Source: Saxidomus purpurata (taxonomy: Eukaryota > Mollusca > Bivalvia > Venerida > Veneridae). Taken from it: a DNA stretch of 64,000 bases. Shown here piece by piece: positions 22,272 through 34,597 of this stretch (the first letter of the stretch is position 1; every line of letters begins with the position of its first letter). Both the position numbers and the translations under genes were made by a program. The notes under the pieces were generated by a model. That model was not told the origin of the DNA, did not search any database, and worked only from the letters and a program-made list of their open reading frames with translations. Where the stretch lies: NCBI GenBank assembly GCA_022818135.1, contig JAFMSR010000002.1, forward strand, positions 51,564,348-51,628,347, read 5' to 3'.

Positions 22272-22990
22272 TATCCTAGGACAATGTGATGAAAATGGAA
22301 ACATAACTGAATAGCAGACTGTAGACTGATTAAACTTCATGGACAATCAGAGTAAGCAGTTCTAACTTGCTCACATACCTCAGTAACCAATTATTTAGAT
22401 GTAATGAACCTGAATGGTTTTATTTTAGTGAAGGCATAGTTTTATCACTCAAAAACATAATTTTGAAAGTTAACCAGTTAGCTATCTTACATAATCTTAT
22501 CTAACAAACATCTTCAAACACTGTTGCTATTTCTCAATAACTTCACCATACATTTTCATCTGTAACTCCAGCAAGTCCATTCAACACTAAAGTCAAACTA
22601 AAGATGGGTGTTGTAAATGAGTAGTGCAATTATGCAAAACCATTTTTTTATTTGAATAATGTTATACTTTGTTTCTATTAAAGATCAATTAAAAGCATTA
22701 TTTTATTTAATCAAAATGCAAATAATATGATCTCAATGGCATGTAACAGGGGAATGTTTTTAATTTCAGGTGAACATGAGAGTATTAGTATATAGTGAAA
22801 TGGAGGGATTGCTGAAAAAATGGGACAAATTACAGACACTGTGTGACATTCATCCCTAGATGGTCATAATATACCAAAATTTATAGAAGATTGTGAAAGT
22901 GTTTTTCAAAGTTGGAAGACATTTCTTGAAAACCATTTAAACCTGGCAAACATGTATCAATTATATGTATTACTGACTGTTCTGTGTTTT
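22272..22990. other. Intergenic, no gene seen
   Basis: This is AT-rich DNA between the retrotransposon and a tandem repeat. No coding signal is recognised. Confidence 0.5.
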
Positions 22991-23999
22991 TTAGTGATTT
23001 TCAATCACAGTACCAATATTTTCAACATTCATGTAATTAAAAAATGTTTGGTTTTACCTAATGGAATAAACAGGAGATGATGATGACTTAATAATGTTTT
23101 TGCATTCCCAAATATGGTGACATAGTTTCTTGAAGCCTAGCGCCAAAAAAAGCCTGGATAGGTACCTTTTTTAAGGTTTTATTTTGATGGTGATATGTTC
23201 CCCTTGATGTATGTTGATTTTCAGAAAATCGTTGAAATCCCTTCACTGTTTTAAAGGCCATCGATATGCATGAATTAAGTGCCATTCTGAAAAAAAGTGG
23301 GTGGGGTAATTAAATTTTAACATTTTGCATTTCAGCAACTATTTGTTCCGAGTCAATATTTTTAGTGATTTTCAATCACAGTTCCATTATTTTCAACATT
23401 CATGTAATAAAAAATGTTTGGTTTTACCTAATGGAATAAACAGGAGATGATGATGGTTAACTATGACTAAATAATGTTTTTGCATTCCCAAATATGGTGA
23501 CATAGTTTCTTGAAGCCTAGCGCCAAAAAAAGCCTGGATAGGTACCTTTTTTAAGGTTTTATTTTGATGGTGATATGTTCCCCTTGATGTATGTTGATTT
23601 TCAGAAAATCGTTGAAATCCCTTCACTGTTTTAAAGGCCATCGATATGCATGAATTAAGTGCCATTCTGAAAAAAAGTGGGTGGGGTAATTCAATTTTAA
23701 CATTTTGCATTTCAGCAACTATTTGTTCCGAGTCAATTTTTTTAGTGATTTTCAATCACAGTACCATTATTTTCAACATTCATGTAATAAAAAATGATTG
23801 GTTTTACCTAATGGAATAAACATGAGATAATGATGGTTAACTATGACTTAATCATGTTTTTGCATTCCCAAATATGGTGACATAGTTCCTTGAAGCCTAG
23901 CGCCAAAAAAAGCCTGGATAGGTACCTTTTTTAAGGTTTTATTTTGATGGTGATATGTTCCCCTTGATATATGTTGATTTTCAGAAAATCGTTGAAATC
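22991..23999. repeat. Three-copy tandem repeat, about 375-bp unit
   Basis: Units start at about 22991, 23362 and 23742, each with ttagtgattttcaatcaca. The period is 371-380 bp and the third copy is truncated near 23999. The copies are highly similar, with a few substitutions and a small indel. The open frames on the minus strand repeat with the unit and are not supported as genes. Confidence 0.9.
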
Positions 24000-24415
24000 T
24001 TAACACAACGTAGCAGACATCCTTAATAGAAACTAACTTATACTTATACTTCGAATTTCTAACATAAAAGTACTTAAAAGTTTATAAATCAACATTTTAA
24101 GTAATTGTTTATAGACGTTATATAAATTTATTTATATCAACGTTGGGACGACAACTTAGGCATTATAGAGGAAGGGAGATAACCGGCAGTAATGAAAATT
24201 TAACTAATTAGAATAAAGAAATAGAATTATAGCAGAATGTTCTAGAACACTTATACACAACATTGGAAATGCTATTAACAGTAAACCCTTAAGTATAGCG
24301 TGTAACTAATCTTACTAGATCTAGAATTTATTCAAATTCTAAATAACTTTCATAATAATTAAATTATGTTTATTCGTTAAACATATTAAGTTCTCTGGTT
24401 ATTTTCTCCTGTCAT
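24000..24415. other. Intergenic, no gene seen
   Basis: This is AT-rich DNA leading to the TTAA flank of the next element. Confidence 0.5.
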
Positions 24416-24419
24416 TTAA

Positions 24420-25855
24420 GGTAACTTGCCCCGGAACAAAATGGCCACCAGTGAAAACATGATATCACTAAAATGTAGTCTGGTGGTCTTTTGACATAAT
24501 ACACAATCAAATTACTGTTATATAAGCTTTTAGAACCTGTATTAGTGTGTTTTGTTGCAAATATTGTTAAAACATGTCATTTCAGTTCTTGGGTTTACTT
24601 ACATGAAAAATATCCAATTTTTGTGCCAGTTTCCTGACAAAGTCAAATGATGAAATTATCCAAACCTGCACTTATTTACTAGTTCAATGTCTCCTCCAGA
24701 TGCTCGACCATAGAAATAGTTGAGCTGTTCTTTCAATCTTACACATCAACAGTTTATAACACATCACTAAATTGTGAAGTCCACATGCTTGAGTTATGGC
24801 TTAAGGTAGAGCGCTATTGTCTTTAGTGGGTGGGGTGCATGCTTTTTTCAATTTTTATTTTTCCCTTTAATGTATACTGTGTTTGTTTTGGTCGGGATGT
24901 CATAATATTGTAGTATACTGACACTAATAATTCATGTAAAGAGAACTATAAATCAGTGAATAATTATAAAGAACGGATACATTTTGAAACATATTCTTGC
25001 TAGTTGACGAACAAAGACTCTGTGACAGATTCAGTGGAAATAAAGAAACTAAAACATAGTTAACACCATTATTAACATAATTTTGTTTAATTTTTCTGTA
25101 TCAAATACATAATTTGAAAAAATATGTAAAGACAATAAGAGCGTCTTGCAGTATTTTATATGGCTTGGTAAACAAAAAAATTTACAAGAGTATGTTGATT
25201 ATATGGTATAAACTATGTTTTAGTTTCTTTATTTCCACTAAATCTGTCACAGAGCCTTTGTTCGTCAACTAGCAAGAATATGTTTCAAAATGTATCCGTT
25301 CTTTATAATAATTCACTGATTTATAGTTCTCTTTACGTGAATTTTTAGTGTCAGTATACTACAATATTATGACATCCCGACCAAAACAAACACAGTATAC
25401 ATTAAAGGGAAAAATAAAAATTGAAAAAAGCATGCACCCCACCAACTAAAGACATTAGCGCTCTACCTTAAGCCATAACTCAAGCATGTGGACTTCACAA
25501 TTCAGTGATGTGTTATAAACTGTTGATGTGTAAGATTGAAAGAACAGCTCAACTATTTCTATGGTCGAGCATCTGGAGGAGACATTGAACTAGTAAATAA
25601 GAGCAGGTTTGAATAATTTCATCATTTGACTTTGTCAGGAAACTTGCACAAAAATTGGATATTTTTCATGTAAGTAAACCCAAGAACTGAAATGACATGT
25701 TTTAACAATATTTGCAACAAAACACACTAATACAGGTTCTAAAAGCTTATATAACAGTAATTTGATTGTGTATTATGTCAAAAGACCACCAGACTACATT
25801 TTAGTGATATCATCATGTTTTCACTGGTGGCCATTTTGTTCCGGGGCAAGTTACC
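24420..25855. mobile_element. Foldback DNA element with 0.65-kb inverted repeats
   Basis: The left arm (24420 to about 25066) and right arm (about 25208-25855) are inverted copies, nearly identical by eye, around a spacer of about 140 bp. The outer ends read GGTAACTTGCCCCGG and its complement. TTAA lies on both sides (24416-24419 and 25856-25859), which would fit a piggyBac-type TTAA duplication. The element is non-coding. A diverged relative of the inner arm is visible at about 50187-50440. Confidence 0.85.
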
Positions 25856-25859
25856 TTAA

Positions 25860-26436
25860 AGTATGTTCGTCCCTCAGTAAGTCCACTCCCAGAAATTGCA
25901 GTATACAGACGTAGAGTACGAGTTATGTGACAGTTCTTGGGTTGAAGGCATAATATACTGCAACAGCTCTGGAATAAACTCTCACCAAACGATAGGATAG
26001 AAACTTGTTTCGACCAGAGTTTCGCTATGACATAAATCAAAATGAACTCAGTTTTGTATTTCACATACATATATTGTGATCGTACTCTCTACAGCAATCG
26101 GAAAATCGATTTTCCGTAGAACTGTTTTGTACGGAAAAGGCAGCGGAAAAGGGCGAGCGATGTTCCGATTAGCCTCTACAGCACAGTCGTAGCGGCGGCC
26201 CGCGATATTCCATACGGGGTACGAAAAAGATACATGGAGACTTAAGCATTAGATCGAATATATGTGTCTCTCTTCATTTAAAGATTGAGGTACTTCCGAG
26301 ATGAAAACTGTAGACAGTCTATTTTTTTGGAAATGCAAGAGTTGTCGTTCCTTTGAGTTGTCGTTCCTTTACTGAATTATCTTCGATTGCTTTTTTAATT
26401 ATTAACAATTTTATATTAGCTTTTTTCCCCATCATT
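25860..26436. other. Intergenic, no gene seen
   Basis: A GC-richer patch (26090-26230) carries short self-complementary bits such as atcgattttccg. No gene is recognised. Confidence 0.4.
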
Positions 26437-26508
26437 GTTGTTGGTCTCTGTGACGTAATTGGTAAAGGCGCCTTAAGAACGAGTTCGAATCCTACCTAAA
26501 CCCAATTT
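26437..26508 (+). repeat. tRNA-like SINE fragment
   Basis: An A-box-like tgacgtaattgg is followed by a canonical B box GAGTTCGAATCC (about 26479-26491). Acceptor arms do not pair, so this is a tRNA-derived relic rather than a working tRNA gene. Confidence 0.45.
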
Positions 26509-26614
26509 TCTTATTTACTTTTTTCTTCAGTTTTACTTATCATTTTCAGCTTTTAAACCATTTTAAATGTTTTATGGCAAATAATCATTAAAGCTTTATT
26601 CATATCAAACATTC

Positions 26615-28156
26615 ATGAGGTGTGCAAGTACGATTGTTGGCTTGTTTTGTATGGTGCCTATTTCATGGGCGGAAGCACGCATTACTAATATACTAATCAA
26701 AACTTCCAACTTCCTTTATTTGATCATTAACCCTTCAAACGTGTGCCATTTTATCTTTCAAAAGCTGTCGTGTCTTGCATTTATGAAGACATTGCTTGGA
26801 TTCACCCATTACATGGATCTCAAAACGATCGACGAGTGGTCCACAAATATACGGAAGAGAAATTTAAGAGCTAGTTTCCCAAGTAAAAGGTAAAGGGTTT
26901 GTTTATTATAGCGTCACCCCTACTGAAACGGCCAGCCATTTATGACTTATGGGACCCCTTTTCGAGCACATTTACCTCCCGAATCTTATCCTTTTAATGC
27001 CAGGCACCAGGCAGGTAGGCATACAGTAACCATTATTTAACTAGCTGGCGGTAAGAAGAAAAGGCATTAACCCATGTAAAGTATATTTAGTCTTAAACGT
27101 TGAATTCAAGTTTTCTGTCATAGAATTTGTAACCCCTCAATCATTTTGAAATCCGTGTAACGAAAGTAGCTACCCAGTGTCTTCATAAATACAAGACGTG
27201 ATAGTTTTCGTGCATCGATAGCTAAAATTAGCTGTCAGATATTGGGTTGATAAATAAAGGAAAAAGGCAGATGGTGATTTGTAACATTTGATCAGTAAAA
27301 GAATAAACAAATACAATAATACCATTTCCCTTTTGACAACGTGGCTTAACCACAGTCACAACAAATAATTATCTTACATGTATGCGCTTTATTTTATATC
27401 AATAACAAGTGAAAAGACATAAATCTATCCTCTAAGCGGTAAAACTGTTTCGAAACTAAACAATGATTCACTGTCTTGAAGATCTGTAAATAAAAAATAC
27501 ATTTGGTTAACATTATAAAATGGCCGTAGACAGGATTAAAAGTACCACTCCTATAACATTTTGAAAGATTTTATAAGTGCAACAATTTACTGATAATTTA
27601 CTGTTTTTGTGTAAATGTACTTTCGTGATGAAACGGTTACTACTATTACTTGTTTAACGTTGACAAAAATGTACAATACTGAAGTCAAATATTTCTTCCT
27701 TTATGACCAGCGAAGGCCATGATTAGCGTGTAATCATTTCATACATATTGCTCTGCATCTACACTGGTTGCTATTCAGTCAGTAAATAGTAAGTGAGCAC
27801 AGTTTTGAAAAGATCCTTGTACTTTCCAAACTGAAAGCTGCATAAGTCTATTTTAGAAGTCAAGATGTAACGCTTTATAACTTTGTAGTATTCAAAAATA
27901 CAGAAAAACTATACAGGAATTCAATTTGGAACCTTTTAACTCGATTTTGATTTAAAATGTTAATTTCAGACAGGTGGAAGAACTTTTTTCACTAAAATCT
28001 GAGAGCGAGCAGTTTCAATGTCAGTTGTTCAATGATATGCATAGTATGTTACGAGTGTTAAAAGATGTTAGAGTTTCAAAGCATTCGGGTTCCATAAAGC
28101 AGATAAGTGATGCGTGTGCGTTTATGCTGTATGCAAAGCCCAAACGTTCTTGTTGA
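26615..28156 (+). CDS. Candidate two-exon secreted protein, unknown family
   Basis: Exon 1 is 26615-26889, ending AAAAG|GTAAAG in phase 2. Exon 2 is 27970-28156, after an acceptor ending ttaatttcag, and starts in the matching phase and ends at TGA. The joined product is 153 residues. The first 21 or so look like a signal peptide (basic start, hydrophobic core, A-E-A end). The rest is predicted by eye to be mostly helical, with segments near 23-40, 44-75, 92-125 and 131-147, and cysteines at 44, 53, 109, 141 and 153. I do not recognise the family. A small helical secreted factor is one reading of this layout. The exon pair is supported by phase and splice signals only. No polyadenylation signal was located. 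Confidence 0.4.
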
Positions 28157-28439
28157 TCCAGTGCCTGTTATCACTGTAAAATTAACTTTGCCTAGAAATA
28201 TTGGTAACCTGGCAGCAATTCATCTATGCAACCGTATTTTTTTATTATTGCGAGACAATTAATATTGTGACCAATTTTGAACGTCATGGTTATGATCAGA
28301 GTATACATGTTTTTGCAAAGAGGGCCGGCTTTTCCGAGTACAACTTGTAGAAATCATCAAAAAACCTACAACACTAGGATTTGGGATGTTCAGTAGAGTG
28401 TTAACACCTTGTGTCGCCCGCTAACGCTTTGTCAGAATA

Positions 28440-29000
28440 ACCAATAATTCTGTGACAAATTCTAAGTACAAAAAGGGGTACAACTGTCAAAAATGACCTT
28501 GACCTATACAATTTTGCATCATCACGACCCTTTTGTCACAAGAAACACAATTTGAAAGGTTGATGAAGAAATCCTAAGATATGGCAAAGTTATCGCCAAC
28601 ATTAATTTTACGTGACAAAATCTAGGTACAAAAAGGGGCATAACTCTGTCGAAAATGACCTTGATCTTGACCTACAACATTTTGCGACATCACGACCCTA
28701 ATGTCATAAGCAATGCAATTTAAAATTAAGATGAAGAAATCTGAAGAAATGGCAAATTTATAGCCGACGTTAAGTTTTCGTGACAAAATCTAGGTACAAA
28801 AAGGGGCACAACTCTGTCAAATATCCCCTTGACCTACTAATTTTGGCGGCATCATGACCCTTTTGTCATAAGCAATACAACTGTAAAGTTTGATGAAGAA
28901 ATCTTGAGAAATGGCAAAGTTATAGCAAACGTTAAGTTTGTGTGACGGATGGACCGACAGACGGACAGACCTCAGAAAGTGTCACACACGATATCTTGTG
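28440..29000 (+). repeat. Tandem-core dispersed repeat, three units
   Basis: Units of about 161-169 bp each begin with (a/t)gtacaaaaagggg (near 28465, 28625 and 28795). They are followed by accgacagacggacagacc, the complement type of the CCGTCCGT ends seen in other repeats here. The layout resembles the tandem-core elements reported as 'pearl' in bivalves. That name is an inference. Confidence 0.6.
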
Positions 29001-29067
29001 GCGTTGCACGTGGAGAATTTTCTCTATAAAAGGCAAAATTTAATTCTTCAAGAACATTCTAGCTTGC

Positions 29068-29073
29068 TTTATT
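29068..29073 (-). terminator. Polyadenylation signal of the WSC gene
   Basis: On the minus strand AATAAA lies 233 bp beyond the stop codon of the two-WSC gene, the first such hexamer seen. It is plausible but unproven. Confidence 0.4.
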
Positions 29074-29305
29074 TTCTTTAAGTTGTTTGTTATTTTGAAC
29101 ATCTTGTACTGTTTGAGCGCTATTATTTGTCGTCTGCCCGATTATTCCGTCTGTTTATCTATCCTTACATTACACGTAACGAACTAGACTACAGTAAAAT
29201 TGTACGAGTTTTCAAGATGTTTTCTCAAGTCACTAACTTATCACTAGGCTATACATGTATGAGAAAACTATTATGCAAGTCTTAAAAATCACCTTTTATC
29301 ACAAC

Positions 29306-30848
29306 TTATACACGATACAAGCTGATCCGCCAGAAACCGCCGCATGATTCGCTGTTTTTTCCTTTACACCAATAATTGCATTCTGCGTTGGGTTTCTTCT
29401 TGTAATCTTTTATCCGGTCTCCACAAAAGCATTCTTTTGCATACTGCAATGGTGATAAATACATCTTATCTTTGTTTTTTCATTGAAAAAGCAATGTAAA
29501 ATCATATATGTGAACCGTTTTTTTTTTCTTACGAATGATGTTTTTATTTTATGCAATCTATTTCTAAGCAATATATATGTCAATCTCCAAGTATCAGTGC
29601 ATTGTCTGTGGTTGCTATTCCAAAATTACGAAAGAGTATATAACTATGAGCAACGTTCAAGTCACAGGATTCCTTGAAGTTTACTGATAAAGAAAAACAA
29701 ATTTACTGATACAATCTAATGTAATCCGACAGTCAGAAATAATGTTTCTAACTGACAAACGCAAAAAGACCTTTAGCAGCAGCCGATTAATTTTTTTCGG
29801 CATAATAAACCCAGCTTTTAGCTTCGCCTCGGGTAACAGCATATTCCTCATGTTGACATTTTCAAGCTGTGTGATATTTATATACTGTCTTATTCCATAG
29901 TCATTTTTATACAAAATATGCCTACATTACGCAGCAACCGGTCTGATGTTGCCACTTCTTATGTAGGCTTCCGTTAGCCGTTTCAGAAAGGTTCTAAGAC
30001 TATTGCATTAAAATTCATCAGAATTTAAATATTAGTAACTCAACGTTGCTCATTCTAAAGGTAAACATACCTGTGTTCCAGCAAATGCCCGGTTCTTCGT
30101 TCTGCAAAAGTCTACACACATTGCTGTAGTCATCGATTGACTCACTTTCATTTCGCCGTCTAAAATCCTTGTCGACTTATCTTCATGGCATCCCAAGTAC
30201 GCTATAGAATTTTAAAAAATGTTGCAATACATGTAGAGTGGAAAACAGTCATTTTTGTAAAAGATCTTTAAACCCATTAAGATTCATCATTAACTCACGT
30301 ATTCTGCATTAAAAATAACCCTACCATATACAAAAATTCACTGCAATACTCCCTACATGTAGCTGAAGATATTATCCAAGCAAATATTGTTTTGAATGAA
30401 AGTAAAATAAAAATACAACGTTTTAAAAACACTGAAAAATACTTCATTTTAGCACAAATTGATGTCCACCCATTAATTGTACAAAACAACTTTACATAAC
30501 TCAAAAGAATACGTAATATAATATTGGGAGTAGTATAACTTAACCCAAAGCTTTAAGCAAATCGTTCAATAATATATGTAAAATTGACAAGAAAAATAAC
30601 AAAGGGAGATAATTAAAAAATAAGGCTAGGTAAAGTTATGTTTATTGGGCACTATTCTTTTCCTCGTGTGCTCTATCGTCGTGTGAACTTTCAAGTAATT
30701 CTCTTTAAGATTTATATTTGTGAAGTTTTACTCTGTACAAAGTAGGGGCGGACGGACGGATGATTCGATTGATTTTAATATGCCACCCGAAGTTCGTTAG
30801 GGGAAGGTGGGCGGTATTTCTATAATAAATAGTATTTTTTTGGTTTTT

Positions 30849-30883
<35 letters not shown>

Positions 30884-33800
30884 GATTTTTTTTTTTTTTC
30901 CCCCAAGGTTGTTTTTGGGGTATATAAAGAAGTATCACTAATGTTACAAAAATAAATGAATCTGCATTAAATTGTGATGAATGAAATTAATGTAATTAAT
31001 GTACTCTTAATTTAAAACCATGAAACAATATTAGAATCAAATCTATCGAATTGTTACTTTTTTTCGTTTCAATCTCTTTTCGTATGTATTTTCAAAGAAT
31101 TTCGTGATTTAAGAAACTGTAATTACCAACATGTAAAAGGCAAATTTTAACAATGGTATACATTGCAACTAGTTTCAAGGCATAGTTTCAAAATAGATTT
31201 GTGTGATAAATTGAAAGTGCATACCGTATGTGCTATAAATAGAGATCCTCCATGTACCACCACATTTCTGAGAACTATCCCCATCACACGCAGTGGAACA
31301 CATGCTTTCGGAATATTTTGTGTAACCGGTTTTTATGTAATTACCACACCAACACTGATTAGCGTACTGAATGAAATGAAATAACAAAAAAGATGACGTT
31401 AATGAACAAAAACCTCAGTCTGGCGCTTTTAATTACGAAGTGTAAATAAATATGGTACGCCGGAGCTGCCTAATGATAGTGTCTGCATGTTATTGTAGTA
31501 AGTTTTCAGTCGATCATTGGCGACACAAACCATACAGTTCAAGCTGTCGAGCTTTAGATAAGCCAACCAATCCGTAATCATGTTGATTTTCCTGCCAATC
31601 AAATTTCCAAATTCAAAGTTTAACCGACATACAAATGTACTGGAAGCAATAACAAAATACTACCTTTGTTGAAATATGTCACTTTACATTAATAGTTTAC
31701 TATCTTCCTTACAAGACATAGCCGTGACATACCTGAACGCCAGCATAAGAGTAGCCACTGTAACTGCAATTTTGAACACATTTCTCTACTGACATTCTAC
31801 CAAAAGGCATTGGATTCGGCAAGAGTCTACTCGAGTCGTCTTCATAACATCCAATATACTTGTTACCTGAATTAGAAATGATTTCGTTTAAGATTGACTT
31901 ATTATGTTTCAGATGGAGTGGATAATATACTCATTGGCAAAAGTTTACGCGGTTAATACATTGTAATTAGGACTGTGACAGTGTAGTTTAAGCATTGGTA
32001 TATCACGGTATAGAGTAAAGAGGTGCAGCAAAGTAATTTAGGCATTTAATAGGCATTACATGTAAAACAGATGCGCGTAATACCATATGTCGAATAGTCA
32101 CACATATGTGAATATTGTCACATATGCGATAAAACTGCAAAATGAACAGAAAACGTACGATCAAGAAAAGCTCAACCATTTCTTTCACTAGAACACAAAA
32201 TTATCATACGAAATTGATGAAAAGTCATTTTATGACCCGGCGGGTCAAAAATTGTTATTTTTCAAACATATTCGATAGCAATAAAACATGCGTATATTTA
32301 TGTTATGTGTTCTCAAACGAAAAAAGTGTGCATAGAGGGTTTTCTTTTGTTGCCTGATATCCATAATAGAAATTATATGATGTTTGGTATCACTGTTAAG
32401 CTTAATCAATTGCCTACAAACCCACGTAACCTTTTTTTAAAATAGCGGTTTCTATAGATGCACAAAATTCGGTTACATATATCAAGGGTCAAAATGAGAA
32501 ATACGCAAACTGTGATATTGTTGTTATTGTGAGTATAATCACGTTTTACAGCTCTTAATGGTTTGTTGTGATTACTTGATTAATACTGGGTATGGCCACC
32601 AGTTTGTCGGACAACCTGTACACTACGACGTCTCATGGAATTGACGTAACGCTGTACGACGTGTGCAGGAAAGTTGTTCCATTCGATCTGCAGAGCATTT
32701 TGTAGCTCCTGCAAATTGCTGACGACATGTCTTGACCTAACTACGACCAAGAAGATCCCAAATATGCTCGATTGGGTTGCGGTCAGGAGAAACGGTTCAA
32801 ACGAGCAACGCGATGACGTCGTACGAGCACTTTACCAACGTAAGCTCGTCTTGTTCTGATAGGCCGAACACAATGACGCAGACGCCTCAGAACAGTGTCT
32901 CAGCTAATACCGTACTGCCTCGCTGTAGCAGTAGCGCTTTGGAAACGACGCCTGGTGTACGTCAGTTCAAAATGGCTGTCTAATATGACGTTAGTTACAC
33001 GAGGCCTGCCGGTTCCGAGGACGATCGGCAACTGTTCCTGTTTGCTGAAACCTGGCACTCAGTTTACTTAGTTTTTCTGTGGCAATTAAATGCCCGTGAA
33101 ACATTATCGACGGAGTCACCTCTGCTAAGCATCAAATTCTTATGCTCATTTCTTATAGCATTTTCCGGCACGAATTTATGGCGGTGTTTGAAAGAGATCT
33201 ACAAGTAGTGTTCAAAATTTTGTTTCTGATATTGTCCAACACAAAAACAGATAATAATGTCTTGTTTAGATTCATTTAGAATGAATTGTGTATTGCCGTC
33301 TTAGTCATTTTATTACCCATTGAAACTTACACGGGTAGAATTTCCTCAGCAAGTCATATGTTATTTTGTATCTATGCTACGCGTTTTTCATGCAAAAAGT
33401 ATAGACTTCATGCATCTTTTAAAAAAAATGTAAAAAATAAATATCAGAAATTAAAAACCAGAAATAACAGCAAGCATGATGTCTAAATATCTCGACTACC
33501 TCTGCACTACATTTAGTGAGGTATCTTAATTCTTACCTGTAATTTCTCGGGCTTCCATCGGCTCTTCTGCTCTATCTTCAAAATATTGCGGTGGAACTTC
33601 GTATCTTTTCAACAAATCTTGCAGCCTATTGGTGCCCCCTCGTTGACCTGAATTGATAAATATATCGTATTAGTCAATGATAAAGCATTCAGTAATAAAT
33701 AAGGGTACGATATACAAGGGTACGATAGAAATGTTTCCTACAAATCTTACAAAACAAATCTAGTGGTTTAATACATTTTAAACACTATATTTTACCATAT

Positions 33801-34523
33801 GACAATCTTAAGAATCATTGTCTAATTTTATGAACAAGAATAATTTTTCATGGAAACACGATTTTTATTTTATGTTTTCCAATGAATTATAGATAAAAAC
33901 GATTCCAAATTTCTGATTATTTTGTCAAGAAAACATAAAAAAAACAAGAACTACCTTTAAAAAAGATGGTTGGCGAAATTTTAGTAACTATATGAAAGCG
34001 ATTGGTAGCTAGATTTTATAGTGAAAATTAATTTTATTCAGTAAGAAGGCGCCAGTTGTCACAGGGTGAGAAAAAAACCTTGACCGGGACTCGAACCCAT
34101 GGTCCTTCGCTTACAGAGATAAAAACCGAATGCTCTTCAGACTGAGCTAAACAGCCACTTTCCAATGTATTCCTAAATACTAATGAAATATGTACCGTGA
34201 CATGCGCATCAGGAAAACAAACTTAATCCTGGTTTTTCTTATCAAAAACTGTGCTACCGCTGAATCTAGAGTGTGACGAACATTCCAGTTCGAGCGCTTT
34301 GTTACCAAATACAAAATGTACTTTATTCAATGAAACGTGGCAACACGTACACGTTCATGAGAATGCAATTATATATGCTGAGGAGAGCGTATATGTCATG
34401 CCTCATCTGCTGATGTCAAACTATACCTTTGAACTACATTTTATAATAAAGAAAAGTCTTAAAATAATTCAACTTACCTTGGCAAACCACGCCGAGTAAC
34501 AAGATGAGTGCGAAGGTCCTCAT
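29306..34523 (-). CDS. Secreted protein with two WSC domains (six exons)
   Basis: Coding exons on the minus strand are 34478-34523, 33537-33647, 31733-31866, 31225-31366, 30071-30201 and 29306-29443. All are bounded by AG/GT sites and all phases agree (1, 1, 0, 1, 0). The joined protein has 233 residues. Residues 1-15 form a signal peptide, followed by a short charged linker (16-53). WSC domain 1 (about 54-144) has cysteines at 59, 82, 86, 102, 104, 120, 124 and 132. WSC domain 2 (about 146-231) has cysteines at 149, 173, 177, 193, 195, 210, 214 and 222. Each domain has the family's eight cysteines and ends in CGG.WRIS(I/L)Y. WSC domains are known as putative carbohydrate-binding modules. The protein probably acts outside the cell or in secretions. 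No catalytic domain is present. The introns contain a dead Tc1-like transposon, a SINE head and a poly-G tract. Confidence 0.85.
30640..30810. repeat. Fragment of CCGTCCGT-type repeat inside an intron
   Basis: It contains gggcggacggacggat and ccacccgaagttcgttaggggaag. It resembles the ends of the repeat at 58440-59625 (ccgaagttccttcgggg). It lies within the fourth intron of the WSC gene. Confidence 0.45.
30851..30882 (+). repeat. 32-base G homopolymer
   Basis: An uninterrupted G run lies between T-rich tracts and is followed by ccccc. It can form G-quadruplex structures on the plus strand. On the minus strand it is C-rich RNA within a WSC intron. Length is likely uncertain because such runs are prone to sequencing error. 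Confidence 0.9.
32580..33090 (-). pseudogene. Degenerate Tc1-like transposase
   Basis: On the minus strand, fragments in different frames resemble a Tc1/mariner-superfamily transposase. There is a helix-turn-helix-like stretch (RPIRTRRAYVGK region, about 32850-32900), the DDE-region motif D-R-N-P-I-E-H-I-W-D (about 32757-32787), and a C-terminal SMRRRS...RQTGGHTQY followed by a stop at 32580-32582. The middle of the protein, including the first catalytic Asp residues, is deleted, and stops and frameshifts occur. It lies in the second intron of the WSC gene. Terminal repeats were not found. Confidence 0.65.
34079..34158 (-). repeat. tRNA-derived SINE head
   Basis: On the minus strand the A box TTTAGCTCAGT and B box GGGTTCGAGTCCC are spaced as in a tRNA. 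The acceptor arms do not pair and the anticodon region is irregular. It lies in the first intron of the WSC gene. Confidence 0.6.
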
Positions 34524-34597
34524 GCTTTACGTCTTGATGTGTAGCTTTTAAACCTGAGTTCACGGCAAGTTGTGAGGATTGGGTCTGACGGTGGCCT

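Noticed and set aside
23088..23755. Minus-strand frames of 65 and 120 codons
   Set aside because: They lie within and repeat with the 375-bp tandem units.
25813..26070. 85-codon minus-strand frame at the end of the foldback element
   Set aside because: Its C-terminal part is the element's inverted repeat and the remainder has no protein signature.
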